This document shows, one piece after another, positions 1 to 14,500 of a stretch of 64,000 nt of DNA. The stretch comes from Plantago major (Eukaryota > Streptophyta > Magnoliopsida > Lamiales > Plantaginaceae), in contig CM048840.1 of the NCBI GenBank assembly GCA_026545765.1, forward strand, positions 55,614,580-55,678,579, given 5' to 3'. Made by a program: the position numbers and the translations under genes. Below the pieces are notes generated by a model. That model saw nothing but the letters and a program-made list of their open reading frames with translations. It searched no databases and was not told the origin of the DNA. How positions within the stretch are numbered: the first letter of the stretch is position 1; each line of letters starts with the position of its first letter.

Positions 1-3000
1 ACAACAAACGAACAACTCTACTTGAGAGATATAAAGGACACACTTTGGAGAGGGAAGAACAAAAAACGAATAACTCTACTCGAGAGATAAACAACACACT
101 AAAGGAGTGGGATAATGTCAAGGAAGAAGTCTATTCAAACTTTAAACAATACACAGAAGGAGTAAGAGTATCACAAACGAAGAACACTACTTGAGAATTA
201 ATAAACACACATATGGATTGGGATAAACAACAAATGTAAAATTCTACTCGTGGGTTAAATAAAATAATAATGGGGGAGAGATAATTACAAACGGAGAAGT
301 CAATTTGAGATTTAAACAACACACAGGAGGAGTAATAAAATAACGAACGAAGAACTCTACTTGAGAGTTAAACAAAACACAAAAGGTGTTGAATAAACAA
401 CAAACGAACAACTCTACTTGAGAGATATAAAGGGCACACTTTGGAGAGGGAAGAACAAAAAACGAATAACTCTACTCGAGAGATAAACAACACACTAAAG
501 GAGTGGGATAATGTCAAGGAAGAAGTCTATTCGAACTTTAAACAATACACAGAAGGAGTAAGAGTATCACAAACGAAGAACACTACTTGAGAATTAATAA
601 ACACACATATGGATTGGGATAAACAACAAATGTAAAATTCTACTCGTGGGTTAAATAAAATAATAATGGGAGAGAGATAATTACAAACGGAGAAGTCAAT
701 TTGAGATTTAAACAACACACAGGAGGAGTAATAAAATAACGAACGAATAACTCTACTTGAGAGTTAAACAAAACACAAAAGGTGTTGAATAAACAACAAA
801 CGAACAACTCTACTTGAGAGATATAAAGGACACACTTTGGAGAGGAAGAACAAAAAGCGAATAAGCTACTCGAGAGATAAACAACACACTAAAGGAGTGG
901 GATAATGTCAAGGAAGAAGTCTATTCGAAATTTAAACAATACACAGAAGGAGTAAGAGTATCACAAACGAAGAACACTACTTGAGAATTAATAAACACAC
1001 ATATGAATTGGTATAAACAACAAATGGAAAATTCTACTCGTGGGTTAAATAAAACAATAATGGGAGAGAGATAATTACAAACGGAGAAGTCAATTTGAGA
1101 TTTAAACAACACACAGGAGGAGTAATAAAATAACGAACGAAGAACTCTACTTGAGAGTTAAACAAAACACAAAAGGTGTTGAATAAACAACAAACGAACA
1201 ACTCTACTTGAGAGATATAAAGGACACACTTTGGAGAGGGAAGAACAAAAAACGAATAACTCTACTCGAGAGATAAACAACACACTAAAGGAGTGGGATA
1301 ATGTCAAGGAAGAAGTCTATTCAAACTTTAAACAATACACAGAAGGAGTAAGAGTATCACAAACGAAGAACACTACTTGAGAATTAATAAACACACATAT
1401 GGATTGGGATAAACAACAAATGTAAAATTCTACTCGTGGGTTAAATAAAACAATAATGGGAGAGAGATAATTACAAACGGAGAAGTCAATTTGAGATTTA
1501 AACAACACACAGGAGGAGTAATAAAATAACGAACGAAGAACTCTACTTGAGAGTTAAACAAAACACAAAAGGTGTTGAATAAACAACAAACGAACAACTC
1601 TACTTGAGAGATATAAAGGACACACTTTGGAGAGGGAAGAACAAAAATCGAATAACTCTACTCGAGATGAACAACACACTAAAGGTGGGATAATGTCAAG
1701 GAAGAAGTCTATTCGAAATTTAAACAATACACTGAAGGAGTAAGAGTATCACAAACGAAGAACACTACTTGAGAATTAATAAACACACATATGGATTGGG
1801 ATAAACAACAAATGTAAAATTCGACTAAATGGGTTAAATAAAACAATAATGGGAGAGATAATTACAAACGCGGAGAAGTCAATTTGAGATTTAAACAACA
1901 CACGGAGGAGTAATAAAATAACGACGAAGAACTCTACTTGAGAGTTAAACAAAACACAAAAGGTGTTGAATAAACAACAAACGAACAACTCTACTTGAGA
2001 GATATAAAGGGCACACTTTGGAGAGGGAAGAACAAAAAACGAATAACTCTACTCGAGAGATAAACAACACACTAAAGGAGTGGGATAATGTCAAGGAAGA
2101 AGTCTATTCGAACTTTAAACAATACACAAGGAGTAAGAGTATCACAAACGAAGAACACTACTTGAGAATTAATCAACACACATATGGATTGGGATAAACA
2201 ACAAATGTAAAATTCTACTCGTGGGTTAAATAAAATAATAATGGGAGAGAGATAATTACAAACGGAGAAGTCAATTTGAGATTTAAACAACTCACAGGAG
2301 GAGTAATAAAATAACGAACGAAGAACTCTACTTGAGAGTTAAACAAAACACAAAAGGTGTTGAATAAACAACAAACGAACAACTCTACTTGAGAGATATA
2401 AAGGACACACTTTGGAGAGGGAAGAACAAAAAACGAATAACTGTACTCGAGAGATAAACAACACACTAAAGGAGTGGGATAATGTCAAGGAAGAAGTCTA
2501 TTCGAAATTTAAACAATACACAGAAGGAGTAAGAGTATCACAAACGAAGAACACTACTTGAGAATTAATAAACACACATATGAATTGGTATAAACAACAA
2601 ATGTAAAATTCTACTCGTGGGTTAAATAAAACAATAATGGGAGAGAGATAATTACAAACGGAGAAGTCAATTTGAGATTTAAACAACACACAGGAGGAGT
2701 AATAAAATAACGAACGAAGAACTCTACTTGAGAGTTAAACAAAACACAAAAGGTGTTGAATAAACAACAAACGAACAACTCTACTTGAGAGATATAAAGG
2801 ACACACTTTGGAGAGGGAAGAACAAAAAACGAATAACTCTACTCGAGAGATAAACAACACACTAAAGGAGTGGGATAATGTCAAGGAAGAAGTCTATTCG
2901 AAATTTAAACAATACACAGAAGGAGTAAGAGTATCACAAACGAAGAACACTACTTGAGAATTAATAAACACACATATGGATTGGGATAAACAACAAATGT

Positions 3001-6000
3001 AAAATTCTACTCGTGGGTTAAATAAAATAATAATGGGGGAGAGATAATTACAAACGGAGAAGTCAATTTGAGATTTAAACAACACACAGGAGGAGTAATA
3101 AAATAACGAACGAAGAACTCTACTTGAGAGTTAAACAAAACACAAAAGGTGTTGAATAAACAACAAACGAACAACTACTTGAGAGATATAAAGGGCACAC
3201 TTTGGAGGGAAGAACAAAAAGCGAATAACTCTACTCGAGAGATAAACAACACACTAAAGGAGGGATAATGTCAAGGAAGAAGTCTATTGAACTTTAAACA
3301 ATACATGGAAGGAGTAAGAGTATCACAAACGAAGAACACTACTTGAGAATTAATAAACACACATATGTATTGGGATAAACAACAAATGTAAAATTCTACT
3401 AAATGGGTTAAATAAAATAATAATGGGAGAGATAATTACAAACGGAGAAGTCAATTTGAGATTTAAACAACACACAGGAGGAGTAATAAAATAACGAACG
3501 AATAACTCTACTTGAGAGTTAAACAAAACACAAAAGGTGTTGAATAAACAACAAACGAACAACTCTACTTGAGAGATATAAAGGACACACTTTGGAGAGG
3601 GAAGAACAAAAAACGAATAACTGTACTCGAGAGATAAACAACACACTAAAGGAGTGGGATAATGTCAAGGAAGAAGTCTATTCGAAATTTAAACAATACA
3701 CAGAAGGAGTAAGACTATCACAAACGAAGAACACTACTTGAGAATTAATAAACACACATATGAATTGGTATAAACAACAAATGGAAAATTCTACTCGTGG
3801 GTTAAATAAAACAATAATGGGAGAGAGATAATTACAAACGGAGAAGTCAATTTGAGATTTAAACAACACACAGGAGGAGTAATAAAATAACGAACGAAGA
3901 ACTCTACTTGAGAGTTAAACAAAACACAAAAGGTGTTGAATAAACAACAAACGAACAACTCTACTTGAGAGATATAAAGGACACACTTTGGAGAGGGAAG
4001 AACAAAAAACGAATAACTCTACTCGAGAGATAAACAACACACTAAAGGAGTGGGATAATGTCAAGGAAGAAGTCTATTCGAACTTTAAACAATACACAGA
4101 AGGAGTAAGAGTATCACAAACGAAGAACACTACTTGAGAATTAATAAACACACATATGGATTGGGATAAACAACAAATGTAAAATTCTACTCGTGGGTTA
4201 AATAAAACAATAATGGGAGAGAGATAATTACAAACGGAGAAGTCAATTTGAGATTTAAACAACACACAGGAGGAGTAATAAAATAACGAACGAAGAACTC
4301 TACTTGAGAGTTAAACAAAACACAAAAGGTGTTGAATAAACAACAAACGAACAACTCTACTTGAGAGATATAAAGGACACACTTTGGAGAGGGAAGAACA
4401 AAAAACGAATAACTCTACTCGAGAGATGAACAACACACTAAAGGAGTGGGATAATGTCAAGGAAGAAGTCTATTCGAACTTTAAACAATACACAGAAGGA
4501 GTAAGAGTATCACAAACGAAGAACACTACTTGAGAATTAATAAACACACATATGGATTGGGATAAACAACAAATGTAAAATTCTACTCGTGGGTTAAATA
4601 AAACAATAATGGAAGAGAGATAATTATAAACGGAGAAGTCAATTTGAGATTTAAACAACACACAGGAGGAGTAATAAAATAACGAACGAAGAACTCTACT
4701 TGAGAGTTAAACAAAACACAAAAGGTGTTGAATAAACAACAAACGAACAACTCTACTTGAGAGATATAAAGTACACACTTTGGAGAGGGAAGAACAAAAA
4801 ACGAATAACTCTACTCGAGAGATAAACAACACACTAAAGGAGTGGGATAATGTCAAGGAAGAAGTCTATTCGAACTTTAAACAATACACAGAAGGAGTAA
4901 GAGTATCACAAACGAAGAACACTACTTGAGAATTAATAAACACACATATGGATTGGGATAAACAACAAATGTAAAATTCTACTCGTGGGTTAAATAAAAC
5001 AATAATGGGAGAGAGATAATTACAAACGGAGAAGTCAATTTGAGATTTAAACAACACAGAGGAGGAGTAATAAAATAACGAACGAACTCTACTTGAGAGT
5101 TAAACAAAACACAAAGGTGTTGAATAAAAAACAAACGAACAACTCTACTTGAGAGATATAAAGGACACACTTTGGAGAGGGAAGAACAAAAAACGAATAA
5201 CTCTACTCGAGAGATAAACAACACACTAAAGGAGTGGGATAATGTCAAGGAAGAAGTCTATTCGAACATTAAACAATACACAGAAGGAGTAAGAGTATCA
5301 CAAACGAAGAACACTACTTGAGAATTAATAAACACACATATGGATTGTGATAAACAACAAATGTAAAATTCTACTCGTGGGTTAAATAAAACAATAATGG
5401 GAGAGAGATAATTACGAACGGAGAAGTCAATTTGAGATTTAAACAACACACAGGAGGAGTAATAAAATAACGAACGAAGAACTCTACTTGAGAGTTAAAC
5501 AAAACACAAAAGGTGTTGAATAAACAACAAACGAACAACTCTACTTGACAGATATAAAGGACACACTTTGGAGAGGGAAGAACAAAAAACGAATAACTCT
5601 ACTCGAGAGATAAACAACACACTAAAGGAGTGGGATAATGTCAAGGAAGAAGTCTATTCGAACTTTAAACAATACATGAAGGAGTAAGAGTATCACAAAC
5701 GAAGAACACTACTTGAGAATTAATAAACACACATATGGATTGGGATAAACAACAAATGTAAAATTCTACTGGGTTAAATAAAACAATAATGGGAGAGATA
5801 ATTACAAGCGGAGAAGTCAATTTGAGATTTAAACAACACAGGAGGAGTAATAAAATAACGAGCGAAGAACTCTACTTGAGAGTTAAACAAAACACAAAAG
5901 GTGTTGAATAAACAACAAACGAACAGCACTACTTGAGAGATATAAAGGACACACTTTGGAGAGGAAGAAAAAAAAACGAATAACTCTACTAGAGATAAAC

Positions 6001-6040
6001 AACACACTAAAGGGTGGGATAATGTCAAGGAAGAAGTCTA
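1..6040 (+). repeat. Subfamily A, block 1: plain heptamers with a loose ~1.58-kb super-period
   Basis: Units are spaced 394-396 bp (same m4 landmark at 131, 527, 921 and 1317). Variant units recur about four units apart. An m5 variant reading ATATGAATTGGTATAAAC occurs near 1000 and 2580, and again near 3760. A degraded m6 with ACTAAATGGG occurs near 1824 and 3398. Short clustered indels at 1640-1990, 3165-3420 and 5640-6010 coincide with the degraded units. The super-period is less regular than in later blocks. Confidence 0.7.
338..733 (+). repeat. Representative complete 396-bp unit with monomer boundaries
   Basis: Aligning on the recurrent ends (GGGAT, GAGAT, GAAT and similar) gives these monomers: m1 338-394 (57 bp, contains AAGGTGTTGAAT), m2 395-451 (57 bp, contains CACACTTTGGAGAGG), m3 452-509 (58 bp, contains the palindrome CTCGAG), m4 510-565 (56 bp, starts AATGTCAAGG), m5 566-620 (55 bp, contains CACATATGGATTGGGAT), m6 621-678 (58 bp, contains ACTCGTGGGTTAAATAAAA) and m7 679-733 (55 bp, contains CAATTTGAGATTTAAAC). 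The next m1 starts at 734. Monomers within a unit are much more diverged than the same monomer in neighbouring units, which defines a higher-order repeat. The phase chosen for the unit start is arbitrary. Confidence 0.93.
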
Positions 6041-9000
6041 TTCGAACATTAAACAATACACAGAAGGAGTAAGAGTATCACAAACGAAGAACACTACTTG
6101 AGAATTAATAAACACACATATGGATTGTGATAAACAACAAATGTAAAATTCTACTCGTGGGTTAAATAAAACAATAATGGGAGAGAGATAATTACAAACG
6201 GAGAAGTCAATTTCAGATTTAAACAACACACAAGAGGAGTAATAACATAACGAAGAACTCTACTTGAGAGTTAAACAAAACACAAAAGGTGTTGAATAAA
6301 CAACAAACGAACAACTCTACTTGAGAGATATAAAGGACACACTTTGGAGAGGGAAGAACAAAAAACGAATAACTCTACTCGAGAGATAAACAACACACTA
6401 AAGGAGTGGGATAATGTCAAGGAAGAAGTCTATTCGAACATTAAACAATACACAGAAGGAGTAAGAGTATCACAAACGAAGAACACTACTTGAGAATTAA
6501 TAAACACACATATGGATTGTGATAAACAACAAATGTAAAATTCTACTCGTGGGTTAAATAAAACAATAATGGGAGAGAGATAATTACAAACGGAGAAGTC
6601 AATTTCAGATTTAAACAACACACAAGAGGAGTAATAACATAACGAACGAAGAACTCTACTTGAGAGTTAAACAAATCACAAAAGGTGTTGAATAAACAAC
6701 AAACGAACAACTCTACTTGAGAGATATAAAGGACACATTTTGGAGAGGGCAGAACAAAAAATGAATAACTGTACTCGAGAGATAAACAACACACTAAAGG
6801 AGTGGGATAATGTCAACGAGGAAGTCTATTCGAAATTTAAAGAATACACAGAAGGAGTATGAGATCACAAACGAAGAATACTACTTGAGAAATAATCAAC
6901 AAACATATGGATTGGGATAAACAACAAATTAAAGTTCTACTCGGGGGCTCTTAAATTAAGTTCTAAAAAAAGAGTGCGAAAAAAAAAATAAAACAATAAT
7001 GGGAGAGATAAATACAAACGGAGAAGTCAATTTGAGATTTAAACAACACACAGGAGGAGTAATAAAATAACGAACGAAGAACTCTACTTGAGAGTTAAAC
7101 AAAACACAAAAGGTGTTGAATAAACAACAAACGAACAACTCTACTTGAGAGATATAAAGGACACACTTTGGAGAGGGAAGAACAAAAAACGAATAACTCT
7201 ACTCGAGAGATAAACAACACACTAAAGGAGTGGGATAATGTCAAGGAAGAAGTCTATTCGAACTTTAAACAATACACAGAAGGAGTAAGAGTATCACAAA
7301 CGAAGAACACTACTTGAGAATTAATAAACACACATATGGATTGGGATAAACAACAAATGTAAAATTCTACTCGTGGGTTAAATAAAACAATAATGGGAGA
7401 GAGATAATTACAAACGGAGAAGTCAATTTGAGATTTAAACAACACACAGGAGGAGTAATAAAATAACGAACGAAGAACTCTACTTGAGAGTTAAACAAAA
7501 CACAAAAGGTGTTGAATAAACAACAAACGAACAACTCTACTTGAGAGATATAAAGGACACACTTTGGAGAGGGAAGAACAAAAAACGAATAACTCTACTC
7601 GAGAGATAAACAACACACTAAAGGAGTGGGATAATGTCAAGGAAGAAGTCTATTCGAACATTAAACAATACACAGAAGGAGTAAGAGTATCACAAACGAA
7701 GAACACTACTTGAGAATTAATAAACACACATATGGATTGTGATAAACAACAAATGTAAAATTCTACTCGTGGGTTAAATAAAACAATAATGGGAGAGAGA
7801 TAATTACAAACGGAGAAGTCAATTTCAGATTTAAACAACACACAAGAGGAGTAATAACATAACGAACGAAGAACTCTACTTGAGAGTTAAACAAATCACA
7901 AAAGGTGTTGAATAAACAACAAACGAACAACTCTACTTGAGAGATATAAAGGACACATTTTGGAGAGGGTAGAACAAAAAATGAATAACTGTACTCGAGA
8001 GATAAACAACACACTAAAGGAGTGGGATAATGTCAACGAGGAAGTCTATTCGAAATTTAAAGAATACACAGAAGGAGTATGAGTATCACAAACGAAGAAT
8101 ACTACTTGAGAAATAATCAACAAACATATGGATTGGGATAAACAACAAATTAAAGTTCTACTCGGGGGCTCTTAAATTAAGTTCTAAAAAAAGAGTGCGA
8201 AAAAAAAAATAAAACAATAATGGGAGAGATAAATACAAACGGAGAAGTCAATTTGAGATTTAAACAACACACAGGAGGAGTAATAAAATAACGAACGAAG
8301 AACTCTACTTGAGAGTTAAACAAAACACAAAAGGTGTTGAATAAACAACAAACGAACAACTCTACTTGACAGATATAAATGACACACTTTGGAGAGGGAA
8401 GAACAAAAAACGAATAACTCTACTCGAGAGATAAACAACACACTAAAGGAGTGGGATATTGTCAAGGAAGAAGTCTATTAGAAATTTAAACAACACACAG
8501 AAGGAGTAAGAGTATCACAAACGAAGAACACTACTTGAGAATTAATAAACACACATATGGATTGGGATAAACAACAAATGTAAAATTCTACTCGTGGGTT
8601 AAATAAAACAATAATGGGAGAGAGATAATTAGAAACGGAGAAGTCAATTTGAGATTTAAACAACACACAGGAGGAGTAATAATATAACGAACGAAGAACT
8701 CTACTTGAGAGTTAAACAAAACACAAAAGGTGTTGAATAAACAACAAACGAACAACTCTACTTGAGAGATATAAAGGACACATTTTGGAGAGGGCAGAAC
8801 GAAAAACGAATAACTGTACTCGAGAGATAAACAACACACTAAAGGAGTGGGATAATGTCAACGAGGAAGTCTATTCGAAATTTAAACAATACACAGAAGG
8901 AGTAAGAGTATCACAAACGAAGAACACTACTTGAGAATTAATAAACACACATATGGATTGGGATAAACAACAAATGTAAAATTCTACTCGTGGGTTAAAT

Positions 9001-11500
9001 AAAACAATAATGGGAGAGAGATAATTACAAACGGAGAAGTCAATTTGAGATTTAAACAACACACAGGAGGAGTAATAAAATATGAGCGAAGAACTACTTG
9101 AGAGTTAAACAAAACACAAAAGGTGTTGAATAAACAACAAACGAACAACTCTACTTGAGAGATATAAAGGACACACTTTGGAGAGGGAAGAACAAAAAAC
9201 GAATAACTCTACTCGAGAGATAAACAACACACTAAAGGAGTGGGATAATGTCAAGGAAGAAGTCTATTCGAACTTTAAACAATACACAGAAGGAGTAAGA
9301 GTATCACAAACGAAGAACACTACTTGAGAATTAATAAACACACATATGGATTGTGATAAACAACAAATGTAAAATTCTACTCGTGTGTTAGATAAAACAA
9401 TAATGGGAGAGAGATAATTACAAACGGAGAAGTCAATTTGAGATTTAAACAACACACAGGAGGAGTAATAAAATAAGGAACGAAGAACTCTACTTGAGAG
9501 TTAAACAAAACACAAAAGGTGTTGAATAAACAACAAACGAACAACTCTACTTGACAGATATAAAGGACACACTTTGGAGAGGGAAGAACAAAAAACAAAT
9601 AACTCTACTCGAGAGATAAACAACACACTAAAGGAGTGGTATCATGTCAAGGAAGAAGTCTATTCGAAATTTAAACAATACACAGAAGGAGTAAGAGTAT
9701 CACAAACGAAGAACACTACTTGAGAATTAATAAACACACATATGGATTGGGATAAACAACAAATGTAAAATTCTACTCGTGGGTTAAATAAAACAATAAT
9801 GGGAGAGAGATAATTACAAACGGAGAAGTCAATTTTAGATTTAAACAACACACAAGAGGAGTAATAACATAACGAATGAACTACTTGAGAGTTAAACAAA
9901 TCACAAAAGGTGTTGAATAAACAACAAACGAACAACTCTACTTGAGAGATATAAAGGACACATTTTGGAGAGGGCGAACAAAAATGAATAAGCTACTTGA
10001 GAGATAAACAACAGACTAAAGGAGTGGGATAATGTCAACGAGGAAGTCTATTCAAATTTAAACAATACATGGAAGGTAAGAGTATCACAAACGAAGAACA
10101 CTACTTGAGAAATAATCAACAAACATATGGATTGGGATAAACAACAAATTAAAGTTCTACTCGGGGGCTCTTAAATTAAGTTCTAAAAAAAGAGTGCGAA
10201 AAAAAAAATAAAACAATAATGGGAGAGATAAATACAAATGGAGAAGTCAATTTGAGATTTAAACAACACACAGGAGGAGTAATAAAATAACGAACGAAGA
10301 ACTCTACTTGAGAGTTAAACAAAACACAAAAGGTGTTGAATAAACAACAAACGAACAACTCTACTTGAGAGATATAAAGGACACACTTTGGAGAGGGAAG
10401 AACAAAAAACGAATAACTCTACTCGAGAGATAAACAACACACTAAAGGAGTGGGATAATGTCAAGGAAGAAGTCTATTCGAACTTTAAACAATACACAGA
10501 AGGAGTAAGAGTATCACAAACGAAGAACACTACTTGAGAATTAATAAACACACATATGGATTGTGATAAACAACAAATGTAAAATTCTACTCGTGTGTTA
10601 GATAAAACAATAATGGGAGAGAGATAATTACAAACGGAGAAGTCAATTTGAGATTTAAACAACACACAGGAGGAGTAATAAAATAAAGAACGAAGAACTC
10701 TACTTGAGAGTTAAACAAAACAAAAAAGGTGTTGAATAAACAACAAACGAACAACTCTACTTGACAGATATAATGGACACACTTTGGAGAGTGAAGAACA
10801 AAAAACGAATAACTCTACTCGAGAGATAAACAACACACTAAAGGAGTGGTATAATGTCAAGGAAGAAGTCTATTCGAAATTTAAACAATACACTGAAGGA
10901 GTAAGAGTATCACAAACGAAGAACACTACTTGAGAATTAATAAACACACATATGGATTGTGATAAACAACAAATGTAAAATTCTACTCGTGTGTTAGATA
11001 AAACAATAATGGGAGAGAGATAATTACAAACGGAGAAGTCAATTTTAGATTTAAACAACACACAAGAGGAGTAATAACATAACGAACGAAGAACTCTGCT
11101 TGAGAGTTAAACAAATCACAAAAGGTGTTGAATAAACAACAAACGAACAACTCTACTTGAGAGATATAAAGGACACATTTTGGAGAGGGCAGAACAAAAA
11201 ATGAATAACTGTACTCGAGAGATAAACAACACACTAAAGGAGTGGGATAATGTCAACGAGGAAGTCTATTCGAAATTTAAACAATACACAGAAGGAGTAA
11301 GAGTATCACAAACGAAGAACACTACTTGAGAAATAATCAACAAACATATGGATTGGGATAAACAACAAATTAAAGTTCTACTCGGGGGCTCTTAAATTAA
11401 GTTCTAAAAAAAGAGTGCGAAAAAAAAAAATAAAACAATAATGGGAGAGATAAATACAAACGGAGAAGTCAATTTGAGATTTAAACAACACACAGGAGGA
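6040..11500 (+). repeat. Subfamily A, block 2: ~1,220-bp super-repeats carrying an m6 insert
   Basis: A three-unit segment starting near 6430 is repeated almost unchanged from 7650, an offset of about 1,220 bp. The extra length over 3 x 396 comes from an A-rich insert in one m6 per super-unit (6948, 8169, 10168, 11389). Shared private variants support the duplication: m3 with GTACTCGAG plus an AATGAATAACTG start, m7 ending in CACACAAGAGGAG, and m4 with GTCAACGAGGAAG. One interval is 1,999 bp instead of 1,221, so two extra units are present there. Confidence 0.75.
6948..6988 (+). repeat. m6 insert type 1 (CTCTTAAATTAAG... A-rich), first of 11 copies
   Basis: An A-rich segment is inserted in m6 between ACTCGGGGG and AATAAAACAATAATGGG. 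It begins CTCTTAAATTAAGTTC, continues with an A-run, then GAGTGCG and a final A-run of 8-10. CTCTT at its start and AAGAG further in form a short inverted repeat. Further copies start at 8169, 10168, 11389, 12607, 14244, 16253, 17892, 19915, 21131 and 24788. Spacings are about 1,220, 1,640, 2,000-2,020 or 3,657 bp, so the insert has been spread by amplification of super-repeats, not by independent insertion. No flanking target duplication is evident. Confidence 0.85.
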
Positions 11501-14500
11501 GTAATAAAATAACGAACGAAGAACTCTACTTGAGAGTTAAACAAAACACAAAAGGTGTTGAATAAACAACAAACGAACAACTCTACTTGAGAGATATAAA
11601 GGACACACTTTGGAGAGGGAAGAACAAAAAACGAATAACTCTACTCAAGAGATAAACAACACACTAAAGGAGTGGGATAATGTCAAGGAAGAAGTCTATT
11701 CGAACTTTAAACAATACACAGAAGGAGTAAGAGTATCACAAACGAAGAACACTACTTGAGAATTAATAAACACACATATGGATTGTGATAAACAACAAAT
11801 GTAAAATTCTACTCGTGGGTTAAATAAAACAATAATGGGAGAGATAAATACAAACGGAGAAGTCAATTTGAGATTTAAACAACACACAGGAGGAGTAATA
11901 AAATAACGAACGAAGAACTCTACTTGAGAGTTAAACAAAACACAAAAGGTGTTGAATAAACAACAAACGAACAACTCTACTTGACAGATATAAAGGACAC
12001 ACTTTGGAGAGGGAAGAACAAAAAACGAATAACTCTACTCGAGAGATAAACAACACACTAAAGGAGTGGTATCATGTCAAGGAAGAAGTCTATTCGAAAT
12101 TTAAACAATACACAGAAGGAGTAAGAGTATCACAAACGAAGAACACTACTTGAGAATTAATAAACACACATATGGATTGGGATAAACAACAAATGTAAAA
12201 TTCTATTCGTGGGTTAAATAAAACAATAATGGGAGAGAGATAATTACAAACGGAGAAGTCAATTTTAGATTTAAACAACACACAAGAGGAGTAATAACAT
12301 AACGAACGAAGAACTCTACTTGAGAGTTAAACAAATCACAAAAGGTGTTGAATAAACAACAAACGAACAACTCTACTTGAGAGATATAAAGGACACATTT
12401 TGGAGAGGGCAGAACAAAAAATGAATAAGCATACTCGAGAGATAAACAACACACTAAAGGTGGGATAATGTCAACGAGGAAGTCTATTCGAAATTTAAAC
12501 AATACACAGAAGGAGTAAGAGTATCACAAACGAAGAACACTACTTGAGAAATAATCAACAAACATATGGATTGGGATAAACAACAAATTAAAGTTCTACT
12601 CGGGGGCTCTTAAATTAAGTTCTAAAAAAAGAGTGCGAAAAAAAAAATAAAACAATAATGGGAGATAAATACAAACGGAGAAGTCAATTTGAGATTTAAA
12701 CAACACACAGGAGGAGTAATAAAATAACGAACGAAGAACTCTACTTGAGAGTTAAACAAAACACAAAAGGTGTTGAATAAACAACAAACGAACAACTCTA
12801 CTTGAGAGATATAAAGGACACACTTTGGAGAGGGAAGAACAAAAAACAAATAGCTCTACTCGAGAGATAAACAACACACTAAAGGAGTGGGATAATGTCA
12901 AGGAAGAAGTCTATTCGAAATTTAAACAATACACAGAAGGAGTAAGAGTATCATAAACGAAGAACACTACTTGAGAATTAATCAACACACATATGGATTG
13001 GGATAAACAACAAATTAAAATTCCACTCGGGGGTATTTACAAAAATAAAAAAAGCCTTAAATAAAACAATAATGGGAGAGAGATAATTACAAACGGAGAA
13101 GTCAATTTGAGATTTAAACAACACAGAAGAGGAGTATTAAAATAACGAACGAAGAACTCTACTTGAGAGTTAAACAAAACACAAAAGGTGTTGAATAAAC
13201 AACAAACGAACAACTCTACTTGAGAGACATAAAGGACCCACTTTGGAGAGGGAAGAACAAAAAACGAATAACTTTACACGAGAGATAAACAACACACTAA
13301 AGGAGTGGGATAATGTCAAGGAAGAAGTCTATATTAAATTTAAACAATACACAGAAGGAGTAAGAGTATCACAAACAAAGAACACTACTTGAGAATTAAT
13401 AAACACACATATGGATTGGGATAAACAACAAATGTAAAATTCTACTCGTGGGTTAAATAAAACAATAATGGGAGAGAGATAATTACAAACGGAGAAGTCA
13501 ATTTGAGATTTAAACAACACACAGGAGGAGTAATAAAATAAAGAACGAAGAACTCTACTTGAGAGTTAAACAAAACAAAAAAGGTGTTGAATAAACAACA
13601 AACGAACAACTCTACTTGACAGATATAAAGGACACACTTTGGAGAGTGAAGAACAAAAAACGAATAACTCTACTCGAGAGATAAACAACACACTAAAGGA
13701 GTGGTATAATGTCAAGGAAGAAGTCTATTCGAAATTTAAACAATACACTGAAGGAGTAAGAGTATCACAAACGAAGAACACTACTTGAGAATTAATAAAC
13801 ACACATATGGATTGTGATAAACAACAAATGTAAAATTCTACTCGTGGGTTAAATAAAACAATAATGGGAGAGAGATAATTACAAACGGAGAAGTCAATTT
13901 TAGATTTAAACAACACACAAGAGGAGTAATAACATAACGAACGAAGAACTCTGCTTGAGAGTTAAACAAATCACAAAAGGTGTTGAATAAACAACAAACG
14001 AACAACTCTACTTGAGAGATATAAAGGACACATTTTGGAGAGGGCAGAACAAAAAATGAATAACTGTACTCGAGAGATAAACAACACACTAAAGGAGTGG
14101 GATAATGTCAACGAGGAAGTCTATTCGAAATTTAAACAATACACAGAAGGAGTAAGAGTATCACAAACGAAGAACACTACTTGAGAAATAATCAACAAAC
14201 ATATGGATTGGGATAAACAACAAATTAAAGTTCTACTCGGGGGCTCTTAAATTAAGTTCTAAAAAAAGAGTGCGAAAAAAAAAAATAAAACAATAATGGG
14301 AGAGATAAATACAAACGGAGAAGTCAATTTGAGATTTAAACAACACACAGGAGGAGTAATAAAATAACGAACGAAGAACTCTACTTGAGAGTTAAACAAA
14401 ACACAAAAGGTGTTGAATAAACAACAAACGAACAACTATACTTGAGAGATATAAAGGACACACTTTGGAGAGGGAAGAACAAAAAACGAATAACTCTACT

